NCBI GenBank assembly: GCA_035574235.1
Contig: DATLZA010000147.1
Location: 1-57,548, forward strand
Origin: Planctomycetota bacterium
Lineage (GTDB): Bacteria > Planctomycetota > MHYJ01 > JACPRB01
DNA length: 57,548 nt
Direction of reading: 5' to 3'
Position 1 is the first letter of the stretch. Each line of letters opens with the position of its first letter. Below, piece after piece: positions 16,531 to 25,436 of the stretch. The notes beneath the pieces were generated by a model that saw nothing but the letters and a program-made list of their open reading frames with translations, was not told the DNA's origin and did not search any database. Made by a program: the position numbers and the translations under genes.

Positions 16531-16568
16531 TTGACCGCGCCCCCGACTTAGTGTAGGTTTAACACTAA
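16531..16568 (+). promoter_or_regulatory. promoter with candidate NrtR operator for the NAD cluster
   Basis: TTGACC (16531-16536) and TAGGTT (16554-16559) form a -35/-10 pair with a 17-base spacer. A 21-bp inverted repeat, TTAGTGT-N7-ACACTAA (16548-16568), covers the -10 box, the ideal place for a repressor. The nrtR gene two genes downstream encodes a Nudix-type NAD regulator, so autoregulation of the cluster through this site is inferred. Confidence 0.65.
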
Positions 16569-16581
16569 CTGGGGACCCGGC

Positions 16582-17361
16582 ATGGACGCCCCCTTCGTCC
16601 CGGAGCGGGAAGTCGGACTGGCCGTCGATCTCCACACGCGGACGACGGCGGCGGCCCGGCGCGCGCGGCACGCCTCCCGGGGATTCCCGCCTCCGGCACC
16701 CTGGCCCATTCGCCTATCCTCGGCCACGACGACGGTGAGGAGGCGTTCCGTGCCTTCGCGGGAGTCTTCCCGGGACGGGCGGTTCTTCTTCCGGGTGTGC
16801 AAAATCGTTGCATCCGGCGACTTGAACGAGTATAAAATCGACGCGCTTCTGGCCGGCGGAGCGCCCATCGACGCGTTCGGGGTGGGCACCGAACGGGTCA
16901 CCTCGAGCGATGCGCCGGCCCTCGGCGGGGTATATAAGCTCGTCGAGCGGGAGACCCCCGAAGGGCATAGGATCGGCGGCGCCAAGGGGAGCGCCGAAAA
17001 GGCAACCTATCCCTTTGGGAAGCAAGTCTTTCGGACGTCCGTAGAAGGTCAGTACCGCGCGGATACTATCGGCGCGGCCGAGGAGCGGTTGGCCGGGAGG
17101 TCGTTGCGGGTTCCGGCGATGCGCCGCGGGCGCGCGCTCGGAAAGCCGCCCTCCCTGGAGGAAATCCGGCGCCGGGCGCAGGAGGAACTGGCCCGGCTTC
17201 CGGCGGGCGTCCTGCGGCTGCGGGACCCGGAGCGCTGCCCGGGGCGCTTCAGCGAGGCGCTGGAGCGGGCCCGGGAGGAGGCGATCCGCCGCGGGACGCG
17301 GGGGAGAGAGGAGGGAAAGAAGCCCGAGGCTCTTTCCTTGAGAAAGGACGCGGAAGAATGA
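16582..17361 (+). pseudogene. pncB: nicotinate phosphoribosyltransferase, N-terminal half deleted and frameshifted
   Basis: The C-terminal part (from 16801) is clearly nicotinate phosphoribosyltransferase: KIVASGDLNEYKIDALL, PIDAFGVGTERVTSSDAPALGGVYKLV, then KATYPFGKQVFR and a normal end. The enzyme makes nicotinate mononucleotide from nicotinate and PRPP. The N-terminal half is not there: residues 1-72 of the open frame do not match the family, while the +3 frame at 16683-16796 encodes the internal piece IPASGTLAHSPILG followed by EEAFRAFAGVFPGRAVLL, normally about 60-80 residues before the C-terminal block. So at least two deletions and a frameshift separate recognisable parts, and catalytic segments are missing. 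Either a decaying gene or an assembly error. The last codons overlap nadE (ATGA), preserving coupling. The open frame is 259 residues against about 440-480 for the family. Confidence 0.8.
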
Positions 17362-18989
17362 AGATCGCCGCGGCTCAGATCAACCCCACCGTCGGGGACA
17401 TCGCCGGCAACGTCGACAAGATCCTCACCCACATCGGACGCGCCAAGGAGCTGGGGGCGCAGCTCGTCGTCTTCCCGGAGCTCTCGCTGACGGGGTACCC
17501 GCCCCGGGATCTCCTCGAACGCCCCTCCTTCGTGGAAGCCAACATCAACGCGCTCGGAGAGCTCGCCTCCAAGGTCCGCGACATCGCGGCCCTGGTCGGC
17601 TTCGTCGAGAAAAACCTCTCCGCCGAAGGCAAGCCCCTCTACAACGCGGCCGCGCTTCTCGATCAGGGCGAAATCGCCTACGTCACCTTCAAGTCGCTCC
17701 TGCCGACCTACGACGTTTTCGACGAGGCCCGCTACTTCGAGCCCGCGGCGGGCGCGGCGCCGCTGAAGATCGGCGGCCAGAAGGTCGCGCTGACCCTCTG
17801 CGAGGACATCTGGAACGAGGAGCTCGCCGGCCCCCGCCGCTACGCCCGCGACCCCCTGGCCGAGATGGCCAAGAAGAAGTTCCAGCTCATCCTCAACATG
17901 TCCGCCTCCCCCTGGTCCGTGGGCAAGGACCGGGTGCGCCTCGAACTCCTCAAGAGCCACGCCAAGACCTACAACGTCCCCGTCATCTGCGTCAACCAGG
18001 TGGGCGGCAACGACGAGCTCGTCTTCGACGGCAACTCGGTGGCCGTCGACCCCCAGGGCAACATCATCGCCCACGCCAAGCCCTTCGAGGAGGACATCAT
18101 CCTCATCGACCTCGACTACGGCGCGGGCGACCAGCGGGGCCAGAACCTCTCCGATCCCGAGGCCGTCTACCGCGCGCTCGTCCTGGGCACCCGCGACTAC
18201 GCCCACAAGTGCGGATTCAAGAAGGCCGTCGTGGGCCTTTCCGGAGGCGTGGACTCGGCCGTCACCGCCGTGATCGCCGCCGAAGCCCTGGGCCCCGAGA
18301 ACGTCCTCGGGGTCATGATGCCCAGCATCTACACGAGCGAGGCTTCCAAGGCGGACGCCGAGGCGCTCGCCCGCGCGGTCGGACTGGAGTACAAGGTCAT
18401 CTCCATCCAGCCCATGTTCGACGCCTTCATGGACGAATTCCAGAAGCTCTTCAAGGGCCTCCCTGCGGACACGACCGAGCAGAACATCCAGGCCCGCATC
18501 CGCGGCGCCCTTCTCATGGCCATCTCCAACAAGCTCGGCCATCTCGTCCTGTCCACCGGCAACAAGAGCGAGCTGGCGACCGGCTACGTCACGCTCTACG
18601 GAGACATGGCCGGAGGGCTGGCCGTCCTGAGCGACGTCCCCAAGACCCTCGTCTACCGGATCGCCCGCGAGGTGATCAACCGCGACCGGGAGGCGATTCC
18701 CGCCGGAACCCTCACGCGGCCCCCGAGCGCCGAACTCCGCCATAACCAGAAGGATTCCGACGACCTTCCCGACTACGAGGCGCTCGACGCCGTTCTCAAG
18801 GCCTATATCGAAGAAGGTCGGTCGCCCGAGGACATCGTCGCCTCCGGCCTTCCCCGCGAGGTGGTCGAGAAGGTCGTGCGGCTCGTGGAGCGCAGCGAGT
18901 TCAAGAGGCGCCAGGCTCCGGTGGGAATCCGGGTGACCTCCAAGGCCTTCGGCACCGGCCGGCGCTTCCCCATCGCGCGCAAGTATTGA
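17358..18989 (+). CDS. nadE: glutamine-dependent NAD+ synthetase
   Basis: A 543-residue two-domain enzyme making NAD+ from deamido-NAD+, ATP and glutamine. The N-terminal nitrilase/glutaminase domain (residues 1-260) has the triad Glu41 (FPELSLTGYPPRDLL), Lys about 112 (FKSLLPTYDVFDE) and Cys148 (LTLCEDIWNE). The C-terminal synthetase has the PP-loop SGGVDSA near residue 294, then STGNKSELATGYVTLYGDMAGG and PPSAELRHNQKDSDDLPDY. Length is typical of bacterial glutamine-dependent NadE. The ATG overlaps the pncB-remnant stop by 4 bases and is coupled to it; nrtR follows within 31 bases, so synthesis is probably controlled by the upstream operator. Confidence 0.97.
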   Translation: MKIAAAQINPTVGDIAGNVDKILTHIGRAKELGAQLVVFPELSLTGYPPRDLLERPSFVEANINALGELASKVRDIAALVGFVEKNLSAEGKPLYNAAALLDQGEIAYVTFKSLLPTYDVFDEARYFEPAAGAAPLKIGGQKVALTLCEDIWNEELAGPRRYARDPLAEMAKKKFQLILNMSASPWSVGKDRVRLELLKSHAKTYNVPVICVNQVGGNDELVFDGNSVAVDPQGNIIAHAKPFEEDIILIDLDYGAGDQRGQNLSDPEAVYRALVLGTRDYAHKCGFKKAVVGLSGGVDSAVTAVIAAEALGPENVLGVMMPSIYTSEASKADAEALARAVGLEYKVISIQPMFDAFMDEFQKLFKGLPADTTEQNIQARIRGALLMAISNKLGHLVLSTGNKSELATGYVTLYGDMAGGLAVLSDVPKTLVYRIAREVINRDREAIPAGTLTRPPSAELRHNQKDSDDLPDYEALDAVLKAYIEEGRSPEDIVASGLPREVVEKVVRLVERSEFKRRQAPVGIRVTSKAFGTGRRFPIARKY

Positions 18990-18990
18990 C

Positions 18991-19671
18991 GTGGCCCCGG
19001 GCCGGGAGGCCCCGACGACCGTGAGCGCGACGCCGACCGCCGTCACGGTGGACCTGGTCGTCTTCACCGTGCGCGAGGGGCGCCTCAACGTCCTGCTCGT
19101 GCGGCGCCGCGAGGCGCCCTTCGCGGGACGCTGGTCCCTTCCGGGCGGCCCCGTGGGGCCCCGCTTAACCCTCGAAGAGGCGGCCCGCCGGCATCTGCTC
19201 GAAAAAACGGGCCTGCGCGACGTCTACCTCGAGCAGCTCTACACCTTCGGCGACCCGGGCCGCGATCCCCGCGCGCGAACCGTCACCGTGGCCTACTACG
19301 CCCTCATCCGCCCCCGGCCGCTGGCCCCGTCCGGAGACGCGGCCTGGTTCCCCGCGCTTCGCCCTCCCGCGCTCGCCTTCGACCACGCCGAAATCCTCCG
19401 CACCGGCATCCGGCGCCTCCGCGCCAAGCTCGGCTACACGACGGTGGCGTTCGAGCTCCTGCCCTCCACGTTCACTCTGAGCGAGCTCCAGACGCTCTAC
19501 GAGACGATCCTCGGCCGCCGCCTCGACAAGCGCAACTTCCGGCGCAAGATCCTGTCGCTCGACCTCCTGCGCCCCCGCCCAGAGCGGCGCGCGGCCGGCC
19601 CGCACCGGCCGGCCCGGCTGTACTCCTTCAAACGGGGAAAGATGACGGTTCTCGAGAGCCAGATTGTATGA
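18991..19671 (+). CDS. nrtR: NrtR-type NAD-metabolism transcriptional regulator (Nudix-winged helix)
   Basis: A 226-residue protein with an N-terminal Nudix-like domain (TVDLVVFTVREGRLNVLLVRR, then FAGRWSLPGGPVG) and a C-terminal winged helix (FELLPSTFTLSELQTLYETILG followed by RRLDKRNFRRKIL), the exact layout of NrtR regulators, which sense ADP-ribose or related NAD metabolites and repress NAD genes. The Nudix box is degenerate: the usual REUxEE is RHLLEK here, so it is a sensor rather than a hydrolase. The start is uncertain: GTG 18991 directly follows nadE, but GTG 19021 has a GGGAGG upstream and begins close to the domain. It lies in the cluster it is expected to regulate; candidate operator at 16548-16568. 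Confidence 0.9.
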   Translation: MAPGREAPTTVSATPTAVTVDLVVFTVREGRLNVLLVRRREAPFAGRWSLPGGPVGPRLTLEEAARRHLLEKTGLRDVYLEQLYTFGDPGRDPRARTVTVAYYALIRPRPLAPSGDAAWFPALRPPALAFDHAEILRTGIRRLRAKLGYTTVAFELLPSTFTLSELQTLYETILGRRLDKRNFRRKILSLDLLRPRPERRAAGPHRPARLYSFKRGKMTVLESQIV

Positions 19672-19681
19672 TGACTCGGCC

Positions 19682-20542
19682 ATGAGGGTCCTCGTCGTCT
19701 TCAAGAAGTCCTTCCTCGAGGTCCACGGCGCCCGCCGCGCCGCCTCCGTGCGCGATCCGGAATTCCGCCGGCGCCTCGTCCGGGCCGACCTCGAAAACCG
19801 CCGCGCCCTGGAGGAGGTCCTCGCCCACCTCGAGCGGCGGGGCGTCCGCTACGACGCCGTCGTCCGGGGAAGCCTCGCCGCGCGGCGCCACTACGACCTC
19901 GTCGTCTCGCTCGGCGGCGACGGGACCTTCTTCGCCGCCGCCCGGCACGTCAACGACATCCCGATCCTCGGCATCAACTCCGATCCCGGAAGCTCCCTGG
20001 GCCTGTGGACCTGCGCCGACCGCTTCGGCTTCCGCGAGCCCCTCGACCGGGCGCTCGAGGGACGCCTTCCCGGCGTCACCGTCCGCCGCATGGAAGTCTC
20101 CATCAACGGCAAACCCATCCGCGAGCGGCCCTTCAACGACGTCCTGTTCGCCCACCGCAACCCCGCCGCCATGACCCGCTACCGCCTCCGCGTGGGGGCG
20201 CGGACCGAGGATCAGAAAAGCTCCGGACTCTGGATTTCCACCGCCGCGGGCTCCACCGCCGCCATCCGCTCCGCCGGCGGACGCCGCATGCCCCTCTCCT
20301 CCCGCCGCCTCCAGTACCTCGTGCGGGAGCCCTACACGTGGCCCGTGCGGCGCTACCGGCTCCTGCGCGGCTTTCCCGAGCGGCTCGCGATCGTCACCTT
20401 CCTCGTGGAATCGGCCGTCTGGATCGACGGCTCGCGGATCCGCTACGATCTGGCGATCGGGGACACCGTGGAGCTGCGCTCGGGGGCCCCGATCCGCGTC
20501 CTGGGGTACGACGAGCGCCGGCGGCGGAAGCTTTTTCCCTAA
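19682..20542 (+). CDS. nadK: NAD(H) kinase
   Basis: A 286-residue kinase that phosphorylates NAD to NADP. It shows the GGDGT motif (residues 78-82; [18 protein letters not shown]), the NDVLFAH segment corresponding to the NE/D motif, and [21 protein letters not shown], the conserved Gly-rich nucleotide loop. The N-terminus ([16 protein letters not shown] with a helix [15 protein letters not shown]) resembles the NADK3/NADH-kinase branch more than E. coli NadK. ATG 19682 is 10 bases after the nrtR stop; an earlier TTG in frame overlaps nrtR and adds six residues. It completes a salvage-to-NADP gene set. It ends 4 bases into the converging transporter gene. Confidence 0.88.
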   Translation: MRVLVVFKKSFLEVHGARRAASVRDPEFRRRLVRADLENRRALEEVLAHLERRGVRYDAVVRGSLAARRHYDLVVSLGGDGTFFAAARHVNDIPILGINSDPGSSLGLWTCADRFGFREPLDRALEGRLPGVTVRRMEVSINGKPIRERPFNDVLFAHRNPAAMTRYRLRVGARTEDQKSSGLWISTAAGSTAAIRSAGGRRMPLSSRRLQYLVREPYTWPVRRYRLLRGFPERLAIVTFLVESAVWIDGSRIRYDLAIGDTVELRSGAPIRVLGYDERRRRKLFP

Positions 20543-21444
20543 CCCCGCCGCATCCTGGGAAAGACCTCGCAGACGGCGTTCCCCGCCAGAATGATCGCCC
20601 CTCCGGCCCAGTGGCGCGCCTCGAGCCGCTCCCCCGTGAGCGCCGCCGCGAACGCGGCCGCGAAGACCGGCTCCAGCGAGTAGATCACCGCGGCCCGCGT
20701 GGGGGTCACCTCCCGCTGCCACCGGTTCATGATGACGAGCGCGAGGATCGAGCAGACCGTGGCCGTGTAGAAAAGCGTCCAGGCGACGTGCGGCCCCCGG
20801 ACCGCCGCCGCCAGCGCCCGCGGCCCCACGCCCATCGCCGCCAGAAGCGCCCCCGAGAAGGCCGCCGCCAGAACGAACATGACGAACGTGACCCCCTCGG
20901 GCGGGTGGCGCCGCGTGATCCCCGGCGTCATCTGGATCTGCACGGCGAACGCCAGCGCGCAGAGGGCCGTCAGCTGCTCCCCCGGACCGAAGCCGCCGCC
21001 CCGGGGATCGGTCAGCACCCACACGCCCGCAAACGCCACCGCCGCTCCCGCCACGTGGGCCGGCACGAGCGTCTCCCGGAAGAAAAGCCGCCCGAGGAGC
21101 GGCGTCAGCACCACCGTCAGGTTCGTCAGAAAGGCCGACACCGTGGCCGAGGTGGCTCCCAGCCCGCCCGTCTGAAGGAGAAACCCCGCGGAAAAGGGCA
21201 CCGCCAGCGCCGCCCCTCCGGCGAGCGTCCCCCGCCCCAGCTCCCGCAGGACCTTCGGGTAGCACAGCGGGAAGAGCGCCGCCGCCAGCGCGAACCGCAG
21301 GAACACGAAGGCCGCCGGAGCCGCCCGGGGATCCAGGCCCGCCGCGGCCATCCCCTCCACGCCCAGCTTCACCGAAAAGAACGTGGAGCCCCAGACGGCG
21401 CACATCGAAACAAGCCACCACGTCGCGCGCCGCTCGGGAGACAC
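20539..21444 (-). CDS. DMT-superfamily EamA transporter
   Basis: A 301-residue membrane protein with about ten helices in two EamA repeats. The first repeat starts [22 protein letters not shown]; the second includes [45 protein letters not shown], both typical of drug/metabolite transporters such as RhtA- or YdcZ-like exporters. Substrate cannot be read from sequence. The start is GTG 21444 with no clear ribosome site. Single gene, divergent from the GAF-like gene. Confidence 0.9.
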   Translation of the reverse strand: MSPERRATWWLVSMCAVWGSTFFSVKLGVEGMAAAGLDPRAAPAAFVFLRFALAAALFPLCYPKVLRELGRGTLAGGAALAVPFSAGFLLQTGGLGATSATVSAFLTNLTVVLTPLLGRLFFRETLVPAHVAGAAVAFAGVWVLTDPRGGGFGPGEQLTALCALAFAVQIQMTPGITRRHPPEGVTFVMFVLAAAFSGALLAAMGVGPRALAAAVRGPHVAWTLFYTATVCSILALVIMNRWQREVTPTRAAVIYSLEPVFAAAFAAALTGERLEARHWAGGAIILAGNAVCEVFPRMRRG

Positions 21445-21508
21445 GCGGGAAGTCTACGGCCCGCCCGGAACCGTTGCAAGCTCCCCGCCGTCCGGGTACA
21501 ACGGAATC

Positions 21509-21949
21509 ATGATCGAGCCGCTCGCCCGCATCCTCCGGCAGAAACGCGCGGTTCTCTCGCTTCTTCCCGACCTGACCGCCGAGATCGTCCGGATCGTCCC
21601 GGCCGACTGGCTCCGCTACGATCTCGAGGATCAGGGCAAGCTCTGGTCCCGCGCCGTGCGGCCCGGCCGGGAGCCCGAGCGCCCGGGCCTCGGCGCCGTG
21701 CCGCGGATGGGCTCCCGCGAAACCGAATATGCCAGGCCGATCGAGGGAGGATTCGAAGCGTGCGTCCTGCTGGGTCTCGGAGAACCCAGCGGGAGGCTCA
21801 TCCTCCGGCGCGCCTCCGGGCCCTTCGGAGAAGAGGAGATGGCCCGCCTCCGCGCCGTGGCCGACGTCCTCTCCCTGGGCCTGCGCGCGCGACCCTTCGA
21901 GCCGCCCCCCAAACCGCGCGGCCCGTTCGAGGAGGGTCCCCTGGTCTGA
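21509..21949 (+). CDS. GAF-like domain protein
   Basis: A 146-residue soluble protein. It begins with a helix ([29 protein letters not shown]) followed by alternating strands and a final helix ([21 protein letters not shown]) in the order expected for a GAF domain: strand-rich core [17 protein letters not shown], then [22 protein letters not shown]. No cofactor Cys or output domain is visible and the C-terminus is Pro-rich. The ATG 21509 is preferred because the upstream in-frame region overlaps the divergent transporter start. It could be a small-ligand sensor acting with another protein; the partner is unknown. Confidence 0.6.
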   Translation: MIEPLARILRQKRAVLSLLPDLTAEIVRIVPADWLRYDLEDQGKLWSRAVRPGREPERPGLGAVPRMGSRETEYARPIEGGFEACVLLGLGEPSGRLILRRASGPFGEEEMARLRAVADVLSLGLRARPFEPPPKPRGPFEEGPLV

Positions 21950-22020
21950 CGCCGCCGGAATTCCCGCGACGCGGCCCCGCCTCCGTCCGTATCATCTCTG
22001 TCCTGTCAGGAGACTTCCCC

Positions 22021-23208
22021 GTGATTTCCCTCCTCCTCCTTCTGGCCGGCCCGCAGGATTCCGACGCCGCCGCGCGCCTCCGCGCCGAGCTCGAGCGGAT
22101 CCGCGGGGAGGTCCGCACGCTCATGGACCTCCGCGACCGGCTCCGCCGCAACGACGCCGCCTTCCGGAGCGGCTCCGAAGACGAAGAGGCCCTGAAGAAG
22201 CTCGCCGTCGAACGCGAGGCTCTCGCGCGCGAATTCCAGGAGCGCCGCGACGCCGCGATCCGCGCCATGGACGCGCTTCTGGCCTCGGCGACCGAGGAAC
22301 TGGGAAAGGCGCCGGCCGATCCCGGACTCCTCGAGGTCCGCGGAGAGGCGCGCCTCCTCTACGACCGCCGCGCGGAGGCGCTCGAGGATTTCGAGAAGCT
22401 CGGGACGCTCCGGCCGGACGACGTGGGGCTCGCGCTCAAGACCGCGCGGCTCCAGCACGGCCTCAACCGCTACGAGGCCGCCGCCCGGAGCGCCGAGCGC
22501 GTCCTCGCCCGGGACGCCGCCCACGTGGAGGCCCGCACGCTCCTGGGCCTCTGCCGCTATTCCACCCACCGCTTCGACGACGCCGCGAAACTCTTCGACG
22601 GCCTGCTTCAGGGCGCGCTCGAACCCGAGGCGGCGGAATCCATCCGGCGCTTCCACGGCATGGCCGTCGCCTGCCGCGAAGCCTGGCCGCGGGAGGAGGC
22701 CCTGCGCGCCCGCGAGGCCCGGGCGGACGACCTGCCCCGCGTGAAGCTCACGACCAGCCGCGGCGAGATCGAACTGGAGCTGTTCGAGAACGAAGCCCCC
22801 AACACGGTGGCCAACTTCGTGGAGCTCGTCGACCGGAAGTTCTACGACGGCCTCACGTTCCACCGGGTGATTCCGAACTTCATGGCCCAGGGCGGGTGCC
22901 CCCGGGGCGACGGCTCGGGCGACCCCGGCTACCGCTTCAAGGACGAGCTGGGTCCGGGCCACCGCCTCCACTTCCGCGGCTCGATCTCCATGGCCAACTC
23001 GGGACCCGACACGAACGGCTCCCAGTTCTTCATCACCCACTTCCCCACCGAGTGGCTCAACGGGAAGCACACGGTCTTCGGACGGGTGCTGAAGGGGCAG
23101 GACGTCGTCGACGCCCTGGCGGCCGGAGACAAGATCGTAAAGGCGGAAGTCACCCGGCGGCGCGACCACCCCTACAGGGTCGTCCGCCTCGAGGAATCCG
23201 CCAAGTAG
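22021..23208 (+). CDS. exported peptidyl-prolyl isomerase (cyclophilin) with TPR-like N-terminal region
   Basis: A 395-residue protein. A short hydrophobic signal (ISLLLLLAG) precedes a coiled, TPR-like region (residues about 15-230, with repeats around [32 protein letters not shown] and [19 protein letters not shown]-type units). The C-terminal third is a cyclophilin: [68 protein letters not shown] and [17 protein letters not shown], with the Arg, Phe, Gln, Phe and His catalytic-site residues kept. GTG 22021 is supported by AGGAG 8 bases upstream. It would assist folding of periplasmic or secreted proteins. Convergent with the DUF1080 gene one base later. Confidence 0.88.
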   Translation: MISLLLLLAGPQDSDAAARLRAELERIRGEVRTLMDLRDRLRRNDAAFRSGSEDEEALKKLAVEREALAREFQERRDAAIRAMDALLASATEELGKAPADPGLLEVRGEARLLYDRRAEALEDFEKLGTLRPDDVGLALKTARLQHGLNRYEAAARSAERVLARDAAHVEARTLLGLCRYSTHRFDDAAKLFDGLLQGALEPEAAESIRRFHGMAVACREAWPREEALRAREARADDLPRVKLTTSRGEIELELFENEAPNTVANFVELVDRKFYDGLTFHRVIPNFMAQGGCPRGDGSGDPGYRFKDELGPGHRLHFRGSISMANSGPDTNGSQFFITHFPTEWLNGKHTVFGRVLKGQDVVDALAAGDKIVKAEVTRRRDHPYRVVRLEESAK

Positions 23209-23209
23209 C

Positions 23210-23935
23210 CTAGTTCAGTTCCCGGATCCGGAGGTTGCGGAACTGAACGAGCGACGGAGGGCTCGTCCAGCGCCCGTCCCTCCAGGACCCGTGGTGCTGA
23301 AGCCCGATCGGCCCGCGCGCAGGGATCCCCGGCAGCGGCGCGTTCTCGATCACCGTTTCGCCGTTCAGAACGACCGTCAGGCGGTCCCCCCGCAGGGTGA
23401 TCTCGAACGTGTTCCACTCGCCGATCGGCCGGTCCGCCTTCTTGCGCGGCGTGACGGCGGCGCGGACCTCGGGCGGCGTCTTGGGATCCATGCGGACGCC
23501 GTAGACCTCGCCCGACCCGATCGGCCAGCACCAGATGTTCACCTGATGCTTGGGGCTGCCGCGCAGAAAGATCCCGGAATCCGAATCCGGAACCGACAGG
23601 CGGATTTCCTTCCCGTCGGGCCCCTTGCGGTGCGTCCCGTCGGGCAGGATGTCCGGCACGTTCGGATTGATGTACGGCGTTTCCTTGATGCGCCAATCCA
23701 CCCGCAGGACGAAGTCGCCGTACTCCCGCATCGTCCAGAGACTCTTGTCCCCTTTGGCTTCGCTGCGGGCGTCGTAATCGATCACTCCGTCCACGACCCG
23801 CCAGTGGCCGTTGTCCCCCTCGGGAACGCGCCAGCCGGAGAAGTCCTTGCCGTTGAAGAGGGACACCCATCCGTCGCCGTCCTGGCCCGGCGCGAGGGTC
23901 CCAAGCGCCAGAACCGCCGCCGTCGCGAGCGTCAT
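23210..23935 (-). CDS. DUF1080 (3-keto-disaccharide hydrolase-like) exported protein
   Basis: A 241-residue exported protein with a signal peptide ending near APGQ, then the DUF1080 sandwich: WVSLFNGKDFSGWRVPEGDNGHW, DSDSGIFLRGSPKHQVNIW, RPIGEWNTFEITLRGDRLTVVLNGE, and FRNLRIRELN at the end. It is the second DUF1080 protein in the window but shares only family-level similarity with that at 487-1215, so it is not a recent duplicate. ATG 23935 has GGGAGG five bases upstream. It sits 58 bases downstream of the amidohydrolase gene on the same strand and may be the last gene of that operon. Sugar-derivative hydrolysis is possible but unproven. Confidence 0.88.
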   Translation of the reverse strand: MTLATAAVLALGTLAPGQDGDGWVSLFNGKDFSGWRVPEGDNGHWRVVDGVIDYDARSEAKGDKSLWTMREYGDFVLRVDWRIKETPYINPNVPDILPDGTHRKGPDGKEIRLSVPDSDSGIFLRGSPKHQVNIWCWPIGSGEVYGVRMDPKTPPEVRAAVTPRKKADRPIGEWNTFEITLRGDRLTVVLNGETVIENAPLPGIPARGPIGLQHHGSWRDGRWTSPPSLVQFRNLRIRELN

Positions 23936-23993
23936 GCCGGCCTCCCTTCCGCCGTCGTTTCCGGCGGAATTGTCCCAGAAGGACCGGGACGTT

Positions 23994-25436
23994 TCAAGCG
24001 GGCTGACCGCCCCGCGACGCCAGGAGCGCGAAAAACTCCCTCCGGGTACGCGGCCCGTAGACGGCGAAACTCGGCTCCGGGCGCTCGCGATACGCCTGCC
24101 GCAGCTTCTCGATCTCGTCCTTGGGCAGTGCCTCGCGGATCCGCCGGGGATCGATCCCGTACAGCGCCGCGGCGTTCAGGCCGAAGATCCTCGCCTTGAG
24201 CTCCGGCGTCAGCTCCGGGTAGCCGTGCTTCTCGCACAGCTCCGGGGCGATCCGGAAGGCGCGGAAGGCCTGAATCTGCGGCTGCGGGGACCCGTACCAG
24301 ATGGAATCCGTTCCCCACAGGACGTTGTTCGGCCCCACGTGCTTGAGGAGCTTGCCCAGGACGTGGGCCGCCTGATCCGGCCGCTTCATGAGCAGCCACC
24401 ACGTGGAGCCGAGCTCCGCGTAGACGTTCGAACCCGGCGCGATGCCGTTTTCCTCGAGCGAGCGGATGAGGCAATTGACGCCCGCGTCGGCGCGGCCGGG
24501 GTCGTAGGGCCCCTCCTCCACGGCCGGGTCGTATCCCGAGTGATAGATCACGAACTTGAGGTCGGGGAAGCGCTTCGCCGCGCGCCCCACGTCCACCGGA
24601 CGGTCGTAGCGCCCGCCCAGAAATCCCAGAGGAAGCCCCTTGTGGGCGCAGACGATCCGGATCCCGAGCGCCCGCGCCTTCTCGAGGAACGGCACGCCCA
24701 CCTTCTCATCGTCCAGCCACCATCCCTGGCCGCGCGGTCCCCAGGGCGTGTAAACCTTCCACGCGGCGATCTTGAATTCCGAGGCCAGGCGCTCCATTCC
24801 CTCGAGCTGCGCCGCCAGAGGCTCCACGTTCGGGGTGACCAGGCCGTGCACGAGCAGCCTCGGGGAGCCGCCCAGCCGGTCCACGATCTCGCGCGTCTCG
24901 GCGGCGTCCCGATCCGGAAGGGGCTGGCCTTCCGGAAGGGCCGGAAGCGCCGAGAGCACCGCCACCGTGGTGTCGCTGTCGAGGAAGATTTCCTTGGCGT
25001 AGTAGTAGCGCGAAAGCCCCCGGAGGGGATCCTTCTCGCCGCGCCCGCGGCCCCACCCCCGAAGCACCATCGCCAGGAGCGGATTCTTCTGCCGCCACGG
25101 CCCGTCGGGCATCACGTGGTGGGACTGCACGTCGAAGATGAACTCCTTGCCCTCCACGGCCCCGGAAGCGGCCTGCGGCTCCAGAAGCATCTCCGGACGG
25201 ATCGCGTAGCCGCCGCCGGCGGCTCCGTAGACTTCGTTGATCGTCCAGAGGGTCGCCGCCATGCCGCACGGGCCCGCCAGAAACGCCCGGCGCGATATCC
25301 CCAGGCGCCGCGCCGCCCGCTCCGCCCGCCGGTAGACCCGCCGCTCCGCCTCGCGGTCGCGCGCGGTCTTCGGAGGAGGCACGTACTCGCCGTTTGAGAC
25401 GGGATCGAAGGTCAGGGGCAGCGGATCGTCCGTCAC
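23994..25436 (-). CDS. TAT-exported amidohydrolase-2 family metal-dependent hydrolase
   Basis: A 480-residue protein. A charged N-terminal stretch precedes a twin-arginine signal (GISRRAFLAGPCG, about residues 47-57). The TIM-barrel part has an altered HxH site, FDVQSHHV (residues 101-108; Gln where the first His usually is), then VCAHKGLP, FVIYHSGYD and VLWGTDSIW, the later His and Asp positions of amidohydrolase-2 (decarboxylase-like) enzymes. Substrate unknown. The GTG at 25436 overlaps the stop of the redoxin/cytochrome gene by 4 bases (GTGA), so the two are translationally coupled and probably act together in the periplasm. The C-terminus has a short REFFALLA helix. Confidence 0.85.
   Translation of the reverse strand: MTDDPLPLTFDPVSNGEYVPPPKTARDREAERRVYRRAERAARRLGISRRAFLAGPCGMAATLWTINEVYGAAGGGYAIRPEMLLEPQAASGAVEGKEFIFDVQSHHVMPDGPWRQKNPLLAMVLRGWGRGRGEKDPLRGLSRYYYAKEIFLDSDTTVAVLSALPALPEGQPLPDRDAAETREIVDRLGGSPRLLVHGLVTPNVEPLAAQLEGMERLASEFKIAAWKVYTPWGPRGQGWWLDDEKVGVPFLEKARALGIRIVCAHKGLPLGFLGGRYDRPVDVGRAAKRFPDLKFVIYHSGYDPAVEEGPYDPGRADAGVNCLIRSLEENGIAPGSNVYAELGSTWWLLMKRPDQAAHVLGKLLKHVGPNNVLWGTDSIWYGSPQPQIQAFRAFRIAPELCEKHGYPELTPELKARIFGLNAAALYGIDPRRIREALPKDEIEKLRQAYRERPEPSFAVYGPRTRREFFALLASRGGQPA

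Noticed and set aside
17049-19088. A 679-residue open frame on the minus strand
   Set aside because: Antisense to nadE and nrtR, both of which have strong conserved motifs.
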